Position numbers and translations under genes: made by a program. A DNA stretch of 64,000 nt from CBDCVN01 sp965223045 (GTDB taxonomy: Bacteria > Deinococcota > Deinococci > Deinococcales > Trueperaceae): contig CBDCVN010000013.1 in NCBI GenBank assembly GCA_965223045.1, positions 2,108,001 through 2,172,000 on the forward strand, in the 5' to 3' direction. Below the pieces are notes generated by a model. The model ran no database searches and was not told the origin of the DNA. It saw only the letters and a program-made list of their open reading frames with translations. Position 1 is the first letter of the stretch. Every line of letters starts with the position of its first letter. This document shows positions 16,135-25,575 of the stretch, in pieces.

Positions 16135-17785
16135 ACTATTTGTTAAAGCGCTCGAGCAAACTGGTGCTGAGTATATTTTTGGTTTGCCCGGAGATGAGAA
16201 CTTACATTTTATGGAAGCTGTACGTAAAAGTTCTATAGAGTTTGTGCTAGTTCGGCAAGAACAGGCAGCAGGTTTTATGGCAAATGCTTATGCATTGGCG
16301 ACAGGCAAATTAGGAATAGCTATGGCAACACTAGGTGCTGGTGCAACTAATCTAGTTACTGCAGTAGCACAAGCCAAGCTTGCTGCACTACCTGTACTTT
16401 ACATAACAGGTCAGAAAGATATTCATGATAGCCATCAGGGAAGCTATCAGTTGGTGGACATTGTTAAAATGATGACCCCTATTACTAAACTTAGTCAAAC
16501 AGTGACTTCTGGCAACATGTTACCAGGTATTGTACATGATGCAATCCGTTTAGCACTCGAGGAACGTCGTGGGCCTACACATATAGAACTGCCTGATGAT
16601 GTGGCTAAGCAAGGATTAAGCCCTGTAAACGGTGGTCACCATCACTATGTAATTCCCTTTAATCCTCCCACAGAGGCTGTAGCATCAGAAGCTGCCCTTA
16701 GTAAAGCAGCTGCAATGATAGGGGAAGCAAAGCGTCCTGTTGTATTGATTGGTGGTAGCGCTAACCGTCCGAGCACTGCAGCAACATTACGTGGTTTCAT
16801 TAAGAAAACAGGTATTCCCTTTACGCCAACAATGCTGGGTAAAGGTGTAATGGATGAACGTTCCCCCCTTTATATTGGCACAGCAACTAAAGCAAGTTTA
16901 GATTACGCACACTGTGCTTTTCAGCACGCTGACCTTATTTTAAATGTAGGGCACGATGTCATGGAGATGAATCCCTTTATCATGACACCAAACAGTGCCA
17001 AAGTCATCCATTTAAGTCCTTTTCCTGCCAAGGGTGATATCATTTATTTCCCTCAGCATCAAGTAGTAGGTGAGCTGGCCCATAGTCTTCGTGAACTAAC
17101 AGGGCGAATTTCGCTTTATGCAAGTAACTGGACGGCAAAACTTGCTAACCTAACTAAGCAAAGTGTTGCTAATAAGGCTGACGACCTTACGTTTCCAGTT
17201 AAGCCCCAGCACCTTGCTAGAGTTGTTAGAGGGTTTATGGGTGAAAATGATATCTTGAGTGTAGATAACGGTATTCACAAGATGTGGTTTAGCCGCAACT
17301 ATCCCACTTATCAACCAAACACTCTCATTATTGATAATGCCCTTGGGTCTATGGGGCCAGCTTTGCCAGCAGCAATTGCTCTAAAACTTGTCCATCCAGA
17401 CCATACAGTTGTTGCCTTAGCAGGGGATGGTGGTTTTGTTATGAATATGCAAGACCTTGAAACTGCTATACGTCTAAAACTTGATCTTATTATCATTATT
17501 ATGAATGACAATGGCCTAGGAATGATTCGTATGAAGCAGATGAATGATGGCTATGGCAATTTGGGAGTTGATTTTGGCAATCCTGATTTTATCAAGCTGG
17601 CTGAGAGTTTTGGGGCAAAAGGTTACAGTATCAGAAATACTGCAGATGTACCTAATATTTTAAATCAAGCTAAAGCTTCAGGTGGCATTCACATCATTGA
17701 CGTACCCATTGATTACCGTGAAAATAAAGCACTTTTTCAAGAAATTATGATGCCTAAGCCTAAGTGTGAAGCCTTTTTTGAGTAA
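16121..17785 (+). CDS. TPP-dependent acetolactate-synthase-like enzyme
   Basis: This 554-residue three-domain thiamine-diphosphate enzyme keeps the cofactor-activating Glu47 (in VRQEQAAGF) and the TPP/Mg motif GDGGFVMN ... MNDNG (about residues 435-468). The central domain carries the expected nucleotide-fold pattern (PVVLIGGSANRPS). Overall it resembles catabolic acetolactate synthase, and more distantly benzoylformate decarboxylase-type enzymes; the substrate cannot be fixed from sequence. A GGAGG box lies five bases before the ATG. It overlaps the end of the RraA-family gene by 14 bases and is followed by the lyase gene, so the three probably form one operon for small keto-acid metabolism. 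Confidence 0.85.
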   Translation: MTASELFVKALEQTGAEYIFGLPGDENLHFMEAVRKSSIEFVLVRQEQAAGFMANAYALATGKLGIAMATLGAGATNLVTAVAQAKLAALPVLYITGQKDIHDSHQGSYQLVDIVKMMTPITKLSQTVTSGNMLPGIVHDAIRLALEERRGPTHIELPDDVAKQGLSPVNGGHHHYVIPFNPPTEAVASEAALSKAAAMIGEAKRPVVLIGGSANRPSTAATLRGFIKKTGIPFTPTMLGKGVMDERSPLYIGTATKASLDYAHCAFQHADLILNVGHDVMEMNPFIMTPNSAKVIHLSPFPAKGDIIYFPQHQVVGELAHSLRELTGRISLYASNWTAKLANLTKQSVANKADDLTFPVKPQHLARVVRGFMGENDILSVDNGIHKMWFSRNYPTYQPNTLIIDNALGSMGPALPAAIALKLVHPDHTVVALAGDGGFVMNMQDLETAIRLKLDLIIIIMNDNGLGMIRMKQMNDGYGNLGVDFGNPDFIKLAESFGAKGYSIRNTADVPNILNQAKASGGIHIIDVPIDYRENKALFQEIMMPKPKCEAFFE

Positions 17786-17804
17786 TATTTGTAAAAGATG
17801 GCTA

Positions 17805-19154
17805 ATGTCCATTAGTGCACTAGATTCAACAATCTTTCGTGACCTTTTTGGCTCACAAGAAATGCGCAATGTTTTTGAAGAAAGGGCACTAATATCTCGC
17901 TATCTTGAGGTTGAGAAGGCTATTGCTAAAGTTCAAGCAGAGTTAGGCATAATTCCAAAAGAAGCTGCAGACGCTATTTGCCAATACACTAAGCTCGAGC
18001 ACCTAGATTTAGATCGCTATGCAGAAGATGTCAAGCGGATAGGTTTTCCTATTGCACCTCTTATCAAACAGCTTGCAGAGGTTATTCCTGATGGCTGGGG
18101 TGAATATAGCCACTGGGGTGCAACCACTCAAGACATTATGGATACTGCTTTAGCATTACAATTGTACGAAGCTATTTCACTTATCCGTAATGATTTAGAA
18201 GAACTTATAAATCTCTTAGCTCAGTTAGCCAAGCGCTACCACAATACGCCAATGGTTGGGCGTAGTCAGTTACAGCAAGCATTACCTATTACCTTTGGCT
18301 ACAAGGTTGCTGTATGGCTTTCTATGATTAAGAGGCACCTAGAAAGGCTTAGGCAACTCAAGCCCCGTCTTTTAGTGGGACAATTCTCGGGTGCGGTGGG
18401 CACATTAGCATCCTTAGGTGATCGTGGATTAGAAGTACAGGAAGCCCTTTGTGAAGAGTTAGGACTCGTACAACCTGAGATAAGTTGGCACACGGCAAGA
18501 GATTGCCTTGCAGAAGCAGTTTCTTTCTTAGGTTTAATTACTAGCTCGCTGGGCAAGATTGCAAATGACATAATCCTTTTGGCACAAACGGAAGTTGCTG
18601 AGCTTAAAGAACCTTTTTTATTAGAGCGTGGTTCGAGCAGTACTATGCCACAGAAACGTAATCCTGTTTCTTCAGAGTTAATTATCGCTGCTACTAAAGC
18701 TGTGCAGCACCAAGTAGCTACAATGCTCAATGCCGCTATTCAGGACCATGAGCGTGCTTCAGGAACTTGGATGCTCGAGTGGCTTGTCATACCCGAGGCC
18801 TTTGTATTAACCTCAGGGGCATTAAAACACACTAAGCAAATTATGGCTGGGCTCGAGGTAGATGAAGTGCAAATGGAAAAGAATCTTGATCTTACTAAGG
18901 GTCTAATTGTTTCTGAAGCTGTAATGATGGCACTAGCTCCCTTTATAGGCAGACAAAAAGCACATGATCTTATGGCAAAAGTTGTGCAACAAGCTACCTA
19001 TAACAATGAATCTCTTTATGAGATTCTTATAAGTTTACCTGAAGTTACTACGCACTTGCCACGAGAACAGTTAAAATCCTTAGCAAATCCCAAAAGCTAT
19101 ACAGGTTTAGCAGTACAAATGGTTGATCGGGTACTAGGGCGTGTGGACACCTAG
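17805..19154 (+). CDS. Fumarase/aspartase-superfamily lyase (PcaB/PurB-like), 3' end altered by a MITE
   Basis: Starting at MSISALDSTIF (ATG 17805), ~449 residues. Superfamily signatures are present: WGATTQDIMDTALALQL and the loop GSSSTMPQKRNPVSSE. The DHERASGTWMLEW block is more like 3-carboxy-cis,cis-muconate cycloisomerase (PcaB) than classical adenylosuccinate lyase, but both remain possible. The last residues GRVDT are encoded by the MITE at 19137. Without it the gene would end VDRVLANI, with a stop just after the element. Enzyme activity is probably unaffected. It lies 19 bases after the TPP enzyme. Confidence 0.82.
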   Translation: MSISALDSTIFRDLFGSQEMRNVFEERALISRYLEVEKAIAKVQAELGIIPKEAADAICQYTKLEHLDLDRYAEDVKRIGFPIAPLIKQLAEVIPDGWGEYSHWGATTQDIMDTALALQLYEAISLIRNDLEELINLLAQLAKRYHNTPMVGRSQLQQALPITFGYKVAVWLSMIKRHLERLRQLKPRLLVGQFSGAVGTLASLGDRGLEVQEALCEELGLVQPEISWHTARDCLAEAVSFLGLITSSLGKIANDIILLAQTEVAELKEPFLLERGSSSTMPQKRNPVSSELIIAATKAVQHQVATMLNAAIQDHERASGTWMLEWLVIPEAFVLTSGALKHTKQIMAGLEVDEVQMEKNLDLTKGLIVSEAVMMALAPFIGRQKAHDLMAKVVQQATYNNESLYEILISLPEVTTHLPREQLKSLANPKSYTGLAVQMVDRVLGRVDT

Positions 19155-19392
19155 AGTGTGAAATCGAAAACGCTACTCTTAAATACCTTGGATAATCCTG
19201 ATGCTGACGCATAAGCTCCTCTGCAATCTGGTAAAGATTATGTGGTTAACAACTAAAGCTTCTCGCAAATATAGGCTATCCTGCAATTTTTTTTGGAATT
19301 CACATTTTCTAACAAATAGCTGTCCTGAGACTGGCTAGTTTGGTTTTGATATCCAATGCGTGCAATTTCTGATTTGTCATATCCACATGCCC
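19137..19392. mobile_element. 256-bp MITE of the IS5 (GGGCGTGT) type, copy A
   Basis: It begins GGGCGTGTGGACACC and ends, read inward from the right, GGGCATGTGGATATG, flanked by TA on both sides. A near-identical 256-bp copy in the opposite orientation is at 44786-45041. The ends match those of the 861-bp IS5-type element at 48656-49516, the likely transposase source. It has no coding capacity. Confidence 0.88.
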
Positions 19393-19602
19393 TAGCAAAT
19401 ATATAATGATGTGAAACAAAAGAAGAATCTTATTTGATAAGGCAGCTTAGAAATTGTTACTGCTCTTACCAATATTAGGAAGATTTTTGGCTTGCAATCG
19501 AAAAGAGGTTCAAAAAGCAAACGGTTTAGTATTGGACTAGGAATCAATTATGAAAGAGGTCTTTCTCTAAATATGATAATTATTTTTGCTATGACCCAAG
19601 AC
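19393..19602. other. Intergenic remnant between the lyase and the IS3-type copy 2
   Basis: AT-rich and without a supported gene. It starts with the original 3' end of the lyase gene (GCAAATATATAA). The IS3-type element at 19603 has no matching target duplication, so sequence between here and the epimerase gene has probably been deleted. Confidence 0.4.
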
Positions 19603-19689
19603 TGAGCTTACCCCCAAAAACTGGACAGAAAACCCCGGCGAAATTAAGGTCCATAGAAGATGTAAAATATCTAGAATATGGAGATATAA

Positions 19690-19983
19690 ATGAGCCAGAC
19701 AAAAGGAATAAGAAAAACATATAAGAAAGAATTCAAAGCTAAAGTTGCAGCAGCAGCCATAGTTGGAGAGAAGAATCTTGCAGAATTAGCAAATCAATAT
19801 GGTGTACACACCACTCAAATTAAAGAATGGAAAAAAGCTGGATCAGAAGCATTGCATGAAAGGTTTTCATTACTAAGAGGTAGAAAAGCAAGACTACAAG
19901 AACGTAGAGAGGCTGCACTGTACGAACAGATTGGCAAATTGAAAATGGAACTAGATTTTTTGTCCAAAGGGCTCAAAAACTGA
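19690..19983 (+). CDS. IS3-type transposase orfA, copy 2
   Basis: A 97-residue HTH_Tnp_1 protein, nearly identical to the copy at 41622-41915. The slippery heptamer TTTTTTG at 19956-19962 is placed so that a -1 shift would give ...LDFFVQRAQKLSQEERM and then orfB. This is the expected OrfAB production signal of IS3-family elements. Confidence 0.92.
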   Translation: MSQTKGIRKTYKKEFKAKVAAAAIVGEKNLAELANQYGVHTTQIKEWKKAGSEALHERFSLLRGRKARLQERREAALYEQIGKLKMELDFLSKGLKN

Positions 19984-19997
19984 GTCAAGAGGAACGT

Positions 19998-20834
19998 ATG
20001 TTGATAGTCGATCCAAGGCACCCTCAATTGAGCATTACTAAGCAATGTGAGTTACTGAGACTGAATCGTAGTAGTTATTACTATCGACCTACAGGAATTA
20101 GTGACCTCAATGAAAAGTTGATGCAAAGGATAGATGAGTTGTATACAGATCATCCTTTTCTAGGTTATCGCAAGATAACAGCAATGCTAAATAGAGAAAG
20201 CTATAAGGTCAATCATAAAAGAGTATATCGTTTGATGTGTCTGATGGGTTTGCAAGCTATATATGCCAAACCCAAACTAAGTAAACCAAAGGAAGGACAT
20301 AAAATTTACCCATACCTTCTGAAAAACAAAATCATAAACAAACCAAATCAGGTATGGGCTAGTGATATTACGTATATACGTTTGCAAGGAGGATATTGCT
20401 ATCTGGTAGTAGTAATGGATTGGTATAGCCGTTATGTTGTTTCATGGGAAGTTTCGAATAGCATGAAAGCAGAGTTTTGTATAGAAGCATTAGAAGAGGC
20501 GTTGGAAGGAGAGAAGCCAGAGATATTCAATACAGATCAAGGTAGTCAGTACACAAGTCATGAGTTTACGGATATATTGAAGGCAAACGAAATAGCAATC
20601 AGCATGGACGGAAGAGGGTGCTACATGGATAATATATTTACAGAAAGGTTGTGGAGAACGGTAAAGTATGAAGAAGTATATCTAAAGGAATACAAAAATA
20701 TAGAGCAAGGAAGGGAAGAAATAGGAAAGTACTTACAATTTTATAACAGTGAACGTCCGCATCAATCATTGCAGTACAAAACGCCTGAATTAGTTTACAG
20801 AGAGGAGAAAACTAAATCAATAATAACAGGATAG
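19998..20834 (+). CDS. IS3-type transposase orfB, copy 2
   Basis: A 278-residue rve-type integrase domain with intact Asp, Asp and Glu (ASDITYIRL, NTDQGSQYTS, FTERLWRTVKYEE). Identical in protein sequence to copy 3. It starts 15 bases after orfA ends and is in the -1 frame relative to it. Confidence 0.92.
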   Translation: MLIVDPRHPQLSITKQCELLRLNRSSYYYRPTGISDLNEKLMQRIDELYTDHPFLGYRKITAMLNRESYKVNHKRVYRLMCLMGLQAIYAKPKLSKPKEGHKIYPYLLKNKIINKPNQVWASDITYIRLQGGYCYLVVVMDWYSRYVVSWEVSNSMKAEFCIEALEEALEGEKPEIFNTDQGSQYTSHEFTDILKANEIAISMDGRGCYMDNIFTERLWRTVKYEEVYLKEYKNIEQGREEIGKYLQFYNSERPHQSLQYKTPELVYREEKTKSIITG

Positions 20835-20934
20835 GTTGTTATCAAGCTTACAAACAATGTAATCTCAATTTGATATCATTTTAGTAGGTCTTAATTAACC
20901 TTAATTTTTTGTCCGATCAATTGGGTTCACCTCA

Positions 20935-21462
20935 GTGGGGGCATTAGTTTGTGCTCGCAGATTACATAACTATGGAGCTAAAGTTAAGGTTTATATCACT
21001 AAACCAGCAAGCAATTTCACTGCTATTCCTGCAAATCAGCTTGATATTTTGCAATGTATGAAAGTTTTTGTTGCTCGAGCTGATAGTATTAGCAATGCTG
21101 CAGAGTCAGATTTAATCATTGATGGTGTAATTGGTTATAGCTTAAAGGGTACACCCAAAGGTGAAGCTGCTACTTTAATTCGTTGGGCCAATGCATCGAC
21201 AACTCCTGTGCTAGCGCTTGATGCTCCCTCGGGAATAGATGCTACTACAGGAACAGTTTTTGACCCTGCTATTAAGGCTATTGCTACTATGACATTGGCT
21301 TTACCTAAAGAGGGTTTACGTGCTCGAGGTGTAGAGCCTTATGTGGGTGAACTTTATCTTGCTGATATTAGTGTTCCCCCTGAGCTTTATGCCAAATCAG
21401 CAATTGGACTAACTATTGACCCAATTTTTGCCCAAAGTGATATCATTAGATTAAATGTTTAG
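20935..21462 (+). pseudogene. NAD(P)H-hydrate epimerase (YjeF_N domain), 5' end removed by an IS
   Basis: The remaining 175 residues start inside the YjeF_N Rossmann-like domain (GALVCARRLHNYGAKVKVYI). They keep the conserved ESDLIIDGVIGYSLKGTPKG and VLALDAPSGIDATTGTVF segments, which hold the catalytic Asp region. The normal N-terminal ~60 residues, including the GNGNNGGDG loop, are missing because the IS3-type element ends directly at 20934. The enzyme would repair hydrated NAD(P)H, but this copy is very probably inactive. Confidence 0.82.
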
Positions 21463-21538
21463 CAAAGATTTTAAGAGTACTATGATACTAAATCTAAAGA
21501 GTTTCTAAACTGATAAATAATTATCAAGGAGAGCTATT

Positions 21539-23167
21539 TTGACATCTAATCAAGACATTAAAAAAATTAAAATTACTAATTGGAGCACTTTACCTGATCG
21601 TAAACCACAATATGCATTGGTAGCCAATGTGGACTTAGTAGTCACTCGTTACGATGATAGTGTCTCTGTTCTTTATGGACGCTGCTTGCATCGAGGTGCG
21701 CTTTTGGCAGATGGTAGTGTAAATGGGCATAATCTGGTTTGTGGAGTGCATAACTGGGACTACCGTTTAGATAGTGGAGTAAGTGAGTACAAAAATGATG
21801 AAGTACTCAAAAAATTTACTGCTTGGATAGACGATGCAGATGATGCTGTTTATGTAAACGAGCTAGAAATTGTTGCTTGGCATGATGAAAACCCTCAAGC
21901 TTATAATCGTGAAGCTTATTTAGGCCTTTATGCTGACCATACTGGTACAGTTGACGAACCTTATAACAAATATATTCAAAACCTTGCTAAAAATGGCCTT
22001 AAAAGTCATCATGGTGCTGTTAGTTCTATGGGTGTTTCTATGCAGGAATTGCCTAAGTGGGATAATATTCAAATCCTAACTGCGCAACTTGCTCGCCGTC
22101 CCCTGCTTGATGATGATGAAGTGAGTACAGAGCTAATTATTGGCCCTAAAGCTAAAAAGCCCTTACGTTTAGAAATACCTATTTTTGTAAGTGATATGAG
22201 CTTTGGGGCTTTGAGTGAAGAAGCTAAAGTTGCCTTAGCTATGGGTGCAGAGATGTCTGGTACAGGTATTTGTTCTGGAGAAGGTGGAATGCTATCAGAG
22301 GAACAAGCAGAGAATAAGCACTATTTTTATGAACTAGCTTCAGGAAAGTTTGCATGGAGTTTAGATAAAGTAAAGCATGTGCAAGCCTTTCACTTTAAAG
22401 CAGGGCAGGGAGCAAAAACAGGCACGGGTGGTCATTTACCTGGTGACAAAGTAAAAGGTAAAATAGCTGAAGTGAGAGGACTTGCTGAGGGTACACCAGC
22501 TGTTAGTCCTGCCACTTTCCCTGATGTGCATGGGGTTGAGGAATTTAAACAGATTGCTGATAAAGTTCGTGAAGTTTCTGGAGGAATTCCTATTGGCTTT
22601 AAAATGTCTGCACAACACATAGAAGATGATATAGATTTTGCCCTTGCTGTAGGTGTAGATTACATAATATTAGATGGCCGCGGGGGTGGCACAGGTGCAG
22701 CCCCTAATGTTTTTAAACACAACATTAGTGTACCTACCATTCCTGCTTTAGCTAGATCACGGAGGCATTTAGATAAAAGTGGCCATAACAATGTCACTTT
22801 AATTATTACTGGTGGTTTACGCACAGAGTCACACTTTGCTAAGGCCCTAGCTTTAGGAGCAGATGGCATTGCTGTTTCAAATGCTGCTATGCAGGCTATA
22901 GGTTGTTTGGGTATGCGTGCTTGCCATACTAACAATTGCCCTGTAGGCATTGCCACACAAAAAGAGAATTTGCGTGAACGTCTAGATGTTCAAAAGTCAG
23001 CCCTACAGCTAAAGAACTATTTGGAGTCCAGTGTACATTTATTGCAAGTCTTAGCAAGAGCGTGTGGTCACAATCATCTAAATCAGTTTTGTGTTGATGA
23101 TTTAACTACCTTTAATAGAAACATGGCTCATCTGACAGGGATTGCATATGGAGGGCTTACTACTTAG
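21539..23167 (+). CDS. Rieske-glutamate synthase (FMN domain) fusion protein
   Basis: The start is TTG at 21539 behind AAGGAGAG. The 542-residue product has an N-terminal Rieske [2Fe-2S] domain with Cys49-x-His51 and Cys68-x2-His71 (CLHRGALL, CGVHNWDY). It is followed by an FMN-binding TIM barrel of the glutamate-synthase large-subunit type (FVSDMSFGALSEEAKVALAMG; ILDGRGGGTGAAP). A cysteine cluster (CLGMRACHTNNCPVG, near residues 456-470) is typical for the 3Fe-4S site. No glutaminase domain is present. Electrons probably pass from the Rieske centre to FMN; the substrate is unknown and need not be glutamate. Confidence 0.85.
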   Translation: MTSNQDIKKIKITNWSTLPDRKPQYALVANVDLVVTRYDDSVSVLYGRCLHRGALLADGSVNGHNLVCGVHNWDYRLDSGVSEYKNDEVLKKFTAWIDDADDAVYVNELEIVAWHDENPQAYNREAYLGLYADHTGTVDEPYNKYIQNLAKNGLKSHHGAVSSMGVSMQELPKWDNIQILTAQLARRPLLDDDEVSTELIIGPKAKKPLRLEIPIFVSDMSFGALSEEAKVALAMGAEMSGTGICSGEGGMLSEEQAENKHYFYELASGKFAWSLDKVKHVQAFHFKAGQGAKTGTGGHLPGDKVKGKIAEVRGLAEGTPAVSPATFPDVHGVEEFKQIADKVREVSGGIPIGFKMSAQHIEDDIDFALAVGVDYIILDGRGGGTGAAPNVFKHNISVPTIPALARSRRHLDKSGHNNVTLIITGGLRTESHFAKALALGADGIAVSNAAMQAIGCLGMRACHTNNCPVGIATQKENLRERLDVQKSALQLKNYLESSVHLLQVLARACGHNHLNQFCVDDLTTFNRNMAHLTGIAYGGLTT

Positions 23168-23640
23168 AACAATGAGGGACATTACCAAAAATAATTGGGG
23201 CAGACCTTACTTTCAATGCTGAATCATACATTGCACTTGGTGTAGTTGTTGCTCTGTTTACTTGGCGTAAAATTACTTCATTATCTTTTATGAGTTTGTG
23301 GGGAAATGTTATATCTGGTTCACTTATAGTGATGGCTCTAAGTGGCTTACTACAATATATCTTTACATTCGACGTGAATACAGTTTCTGTCACGTTTAAA
23401 ATGCTTAGGGACTTTGTAGCTCTTCCAAATTTCACTGGCTTAACAGAAAACTTCCTAGAAATCATCGTGCAAGGATTTCTTATCACTTTTATCGTACTTG
23501 TTACCACCTTGATAACTGCTCGAGCACTTGATCCTAAAGCCTCTTTTGATAATGAGATTAAAAATCAATCAATTGTAAATGCTATTTCCGCACTTCTTGG
23601 AGCCTTCCCGACGACCACAGGATTCATAAGAACCATAATC
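23168..23640 (+). pseudogene. SulP-family anion permease fragment
   Basis: Reading in the frame of the ATG at 23290, and upstream of it from LPKIIGADLTF, gives a membrane-protein segment ending TARALDPKASFDNEIKNQS and then ALLGAFPTTTGFIRT. This matches the SulP/SLC26 core (ARALD ... NQEL ... GGFP-TGGFSRTA). Both the first half of the transporter and everything after GFIRT are missing. The downstream part is replaced by the IS1634-like element. No stop-free full gene exists, so it is a remnant. Confidence 0.7.
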
Positions 23641-25575
23641 CTTAAGCGGAATAAACGGTCTTCTGATTTTTCTTGTTCTGGGCGCATATACCGCAAGTTG
23701 TATCGAAAAAACGCCATTTTCAACTTTAAAAACACTGTTACCAAAGCCAGTATCACCACTTTTCTACTTTTTTCAAGTAGCCACAGCATATCATTGACAA
23801 AATAGGGATATATTTTTATAGTGTAGCCATAGTGGCTACTACAAACAATATGCACCTAGAGATCCAGTATGCGAATACAGATAAGCCAGTAGGAGTAATA
23901 CGTAGCAGCTATCGTGAAGATGGAAAAATAAAACACAAACAATTCGGAAGGATAACAGGACAAACTCTAGAGCAACTTAAAATGTTACAGCTAACCTTTC
24001 GTAATGAGGTTATTGCTAAAAGTAATCCAAAAGCTGTACAAATAGTAGGCAGTAAAGAATATGGAGCAAGTCATACGATATTGTCAATGATTAAGGAAAT
24101 AGGATTAGATAAGGCAATGTATTCACAACCCCAGCCATGGGTGAGTAACATAAGCGCGATGATAATAGGTAGGATAATATTTGCTGGAAGCAAGTTAGCA
24201 TTATGCAATCAATATAATAATAGTAGTCTTTGGGAACAATGTGGAGTAGAAGGAAGACCAGATGTAAGAAAACATTGTTATGAGGCATTAGATAGACTGC
24301 TAGCAAGACAAAAAGGAATTCAGAAGAAGTTAGCCAAGAAACATCTCAAGAATGGAAATCTTGTACTATATGATGTCACGAGCAGTTATTTGGAAGGCCA
24401 ATACACAAATAGCGAATTGGTAAAATATGGATATAACCGAGACGGGAAGAAGAAACATGAACAAATAGTAATAGGATTAATATGTAATGGAGAAGGTTGT
24501 CCAGTAGGAGTAGAAGTTTTCAAGGGAAATACTAAGGATCAGACAACAGTTTCAAACAAGATAGGAGAACTAAAAGAGACGTATGAAATAAAGCAAGCGA
24601 TATTTGTAGGGGATAGAGGAATGGTAACAGAAGCAATAGCAGAAGAATTAGAGGAAAAAGGTGTAAAGACAATAGGAGCACTAACAAGGGCTGGAATACA
24701 TAAACTAATAGAAAAAGGAATAATAAAGCCATCTGAGTTCAATGAAAAGAAGATAACAGAGGTAGTAAACGCTGAAAATCCAAGTAGAAGATACTGTTTA
24801 TGCAAAAACCCTGAATCAGCAAAACGAGATGCAAAAACGAGAGAAAAACTGATTGAACTGACGACTGAGGAGCTTGAAGAAATAGCAAACTACAAGCAAA
24901 AAACAACTGTAGAGGTATTGGGAGCACGAGTAGGAAAAGTGCTACAGAAATACAAAATGGGTAAATATATTAGTTGGAAAGTAACAGGAGATAATAAAGA
25001 AAAGGAATCAACCAAACATAAGCTGTTATGGAGTAAAAAAGAAGGGGCAATAGCAAAAGCTAAGGATCTAGATGGATGTTATGTAATAACAACCAAAGTA
25101 GATGAAAAAACGATGGACAAAGAAGAGGTTGTGACTAGCTACAAGAAACTAGAGCAAGTAGAAAAAGCATTCCGCAATTTAAAAACAGTGCAGTTAGAAA
25201 TGCGACCTGTGTATCATAATCTAGATCATCGTATCAAAGCACATGTATTTTTATGTATGCTAGCGTATTATGTGCAGTGGCACATGCAAAAACGATTAGG
25301 ACCATTGTTCAAGAAGGACAAAAAAGGATGGGAAAGAAGATGGACGTTTGTACAAGTAATAGAAACACTGAAAACAATCACCAGAAATAGAATTGAAACA
25401 AATGGAATGTCTTTTTATCGGAACACTGTTCCAGACGAAGAGCAAAAATATATCTTAGACCTGATGGGGGTCGAGGTGTAGCCATTTTTTATAAAAAATA
25501 ATTTCACCCTAAAACCTCAAATAGCACGGGATTTTAGGGGTCAAAAACCCTACTTTTTGATGACAAAATGCGATA
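23641..25575 (+). mobile_element. IS1634-like element (full transposase); left boundary uncertain
   Basis: The right end is at 25575 (GACAAAATGCGATA), fixed by comparison with the copy ending at 824. The left end is somewhere between the last SulP codons (~23640) and the transposase start. TATCG near 23701 could be the start of an inverted repeat, but the match is poor. A perfect small palindrome, GTAGCCA-TAG-TGGCTAC, overlaps the transposase start. Confidence 0.75.
23832..25481 (+). CDS. IS1634-family DDE transposase
   Basis: A 549-residue transposase with a GTG start at 23832 (an ATG at 23850 is an alternative). The catalytic core is recognisable: Asp in VLYDVTSSYLEG, Asp in IFVGDRGMVTEA, and a C-terminal Glu block in YKKLEQVEKAFRNLK followed by the family signature VYHNLDHRIKAHVFLCMLAY. 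The gene is intact, so this copy could be active and could mobilise the partial copy at 1-824. The start codon lies inside a perfect 7-bp-stem hairpin, which might limit translation. Confidence 0.92.
   Translation: MATTNNMHLEIQYANTDKPVGVIRSSYREDGKIKHKQFGRITGQTLEQLKMLQLTFRNEVIAKSNPKAVQIVGSKEYGASHTILSMIKEIGLDKAMYSQPQPWVSNISAMIIGRIIFAGSKLALCNQYNNSSLWEQCGVEGRPDVRKHCYEALDRLLARQKGIQKKLAKKHLKNGNLVLYDVTSSYLEGQYTNSELVKYGYNRDGKKKHEQIVIGLICNGEGCPVGVEVFKGNTKDQTTVSNKIGELKETYEIKQAIFVGDRGMVTEAIAEELEEKGVKTIGALTRAGIHKLIEKGIIKPSEFNEKKITEVVNAENPSRRYCLCKNPESAKRDAKTREKLIELTTEELEEIANYKQKTTVEVLGARVGKVLQKYKMGKYISWKVTGDNKEKESTKHKLLWSKKEGAIAKAKDLDGCYVITTKVDEKTMDKEEVVTSYKKLEQVEKAFRNLKTVQLEMRPVYHNLDHRIKAHVFLCMLAYYVQWHMQKRLGPLFKKDKKGWERRWTFVQVIETLKTITRNRIETNGMSFYRNTVPDEEQKYILDLMGVEV

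Larger units (their letters stand above)
19603..20934 (+). mobile_element. 1332-bp IS3-family element, copy 2
   Basis: Same termini and length as copies 1 and 3. The flanks (GAC on the left, GTG on the right) do not match, so this copy marks a rearrangement or deletion rather than a simple insertion. It removed the 5' end of the epimerase gene at 20935. Confidence 0.9.

Noticed and set aside
23641..23831. Exact left inverted repeat of the IS1634-like element
   Set aside because: TATCG near 23701 matches the right end only weakly, and no target duplication could be found.
24091..24927. Minus-strand hydrophobic frames within the IS1634-like transposase gene
   Set aside because: Antisense shadows of a complete, well-supported transposase gene.
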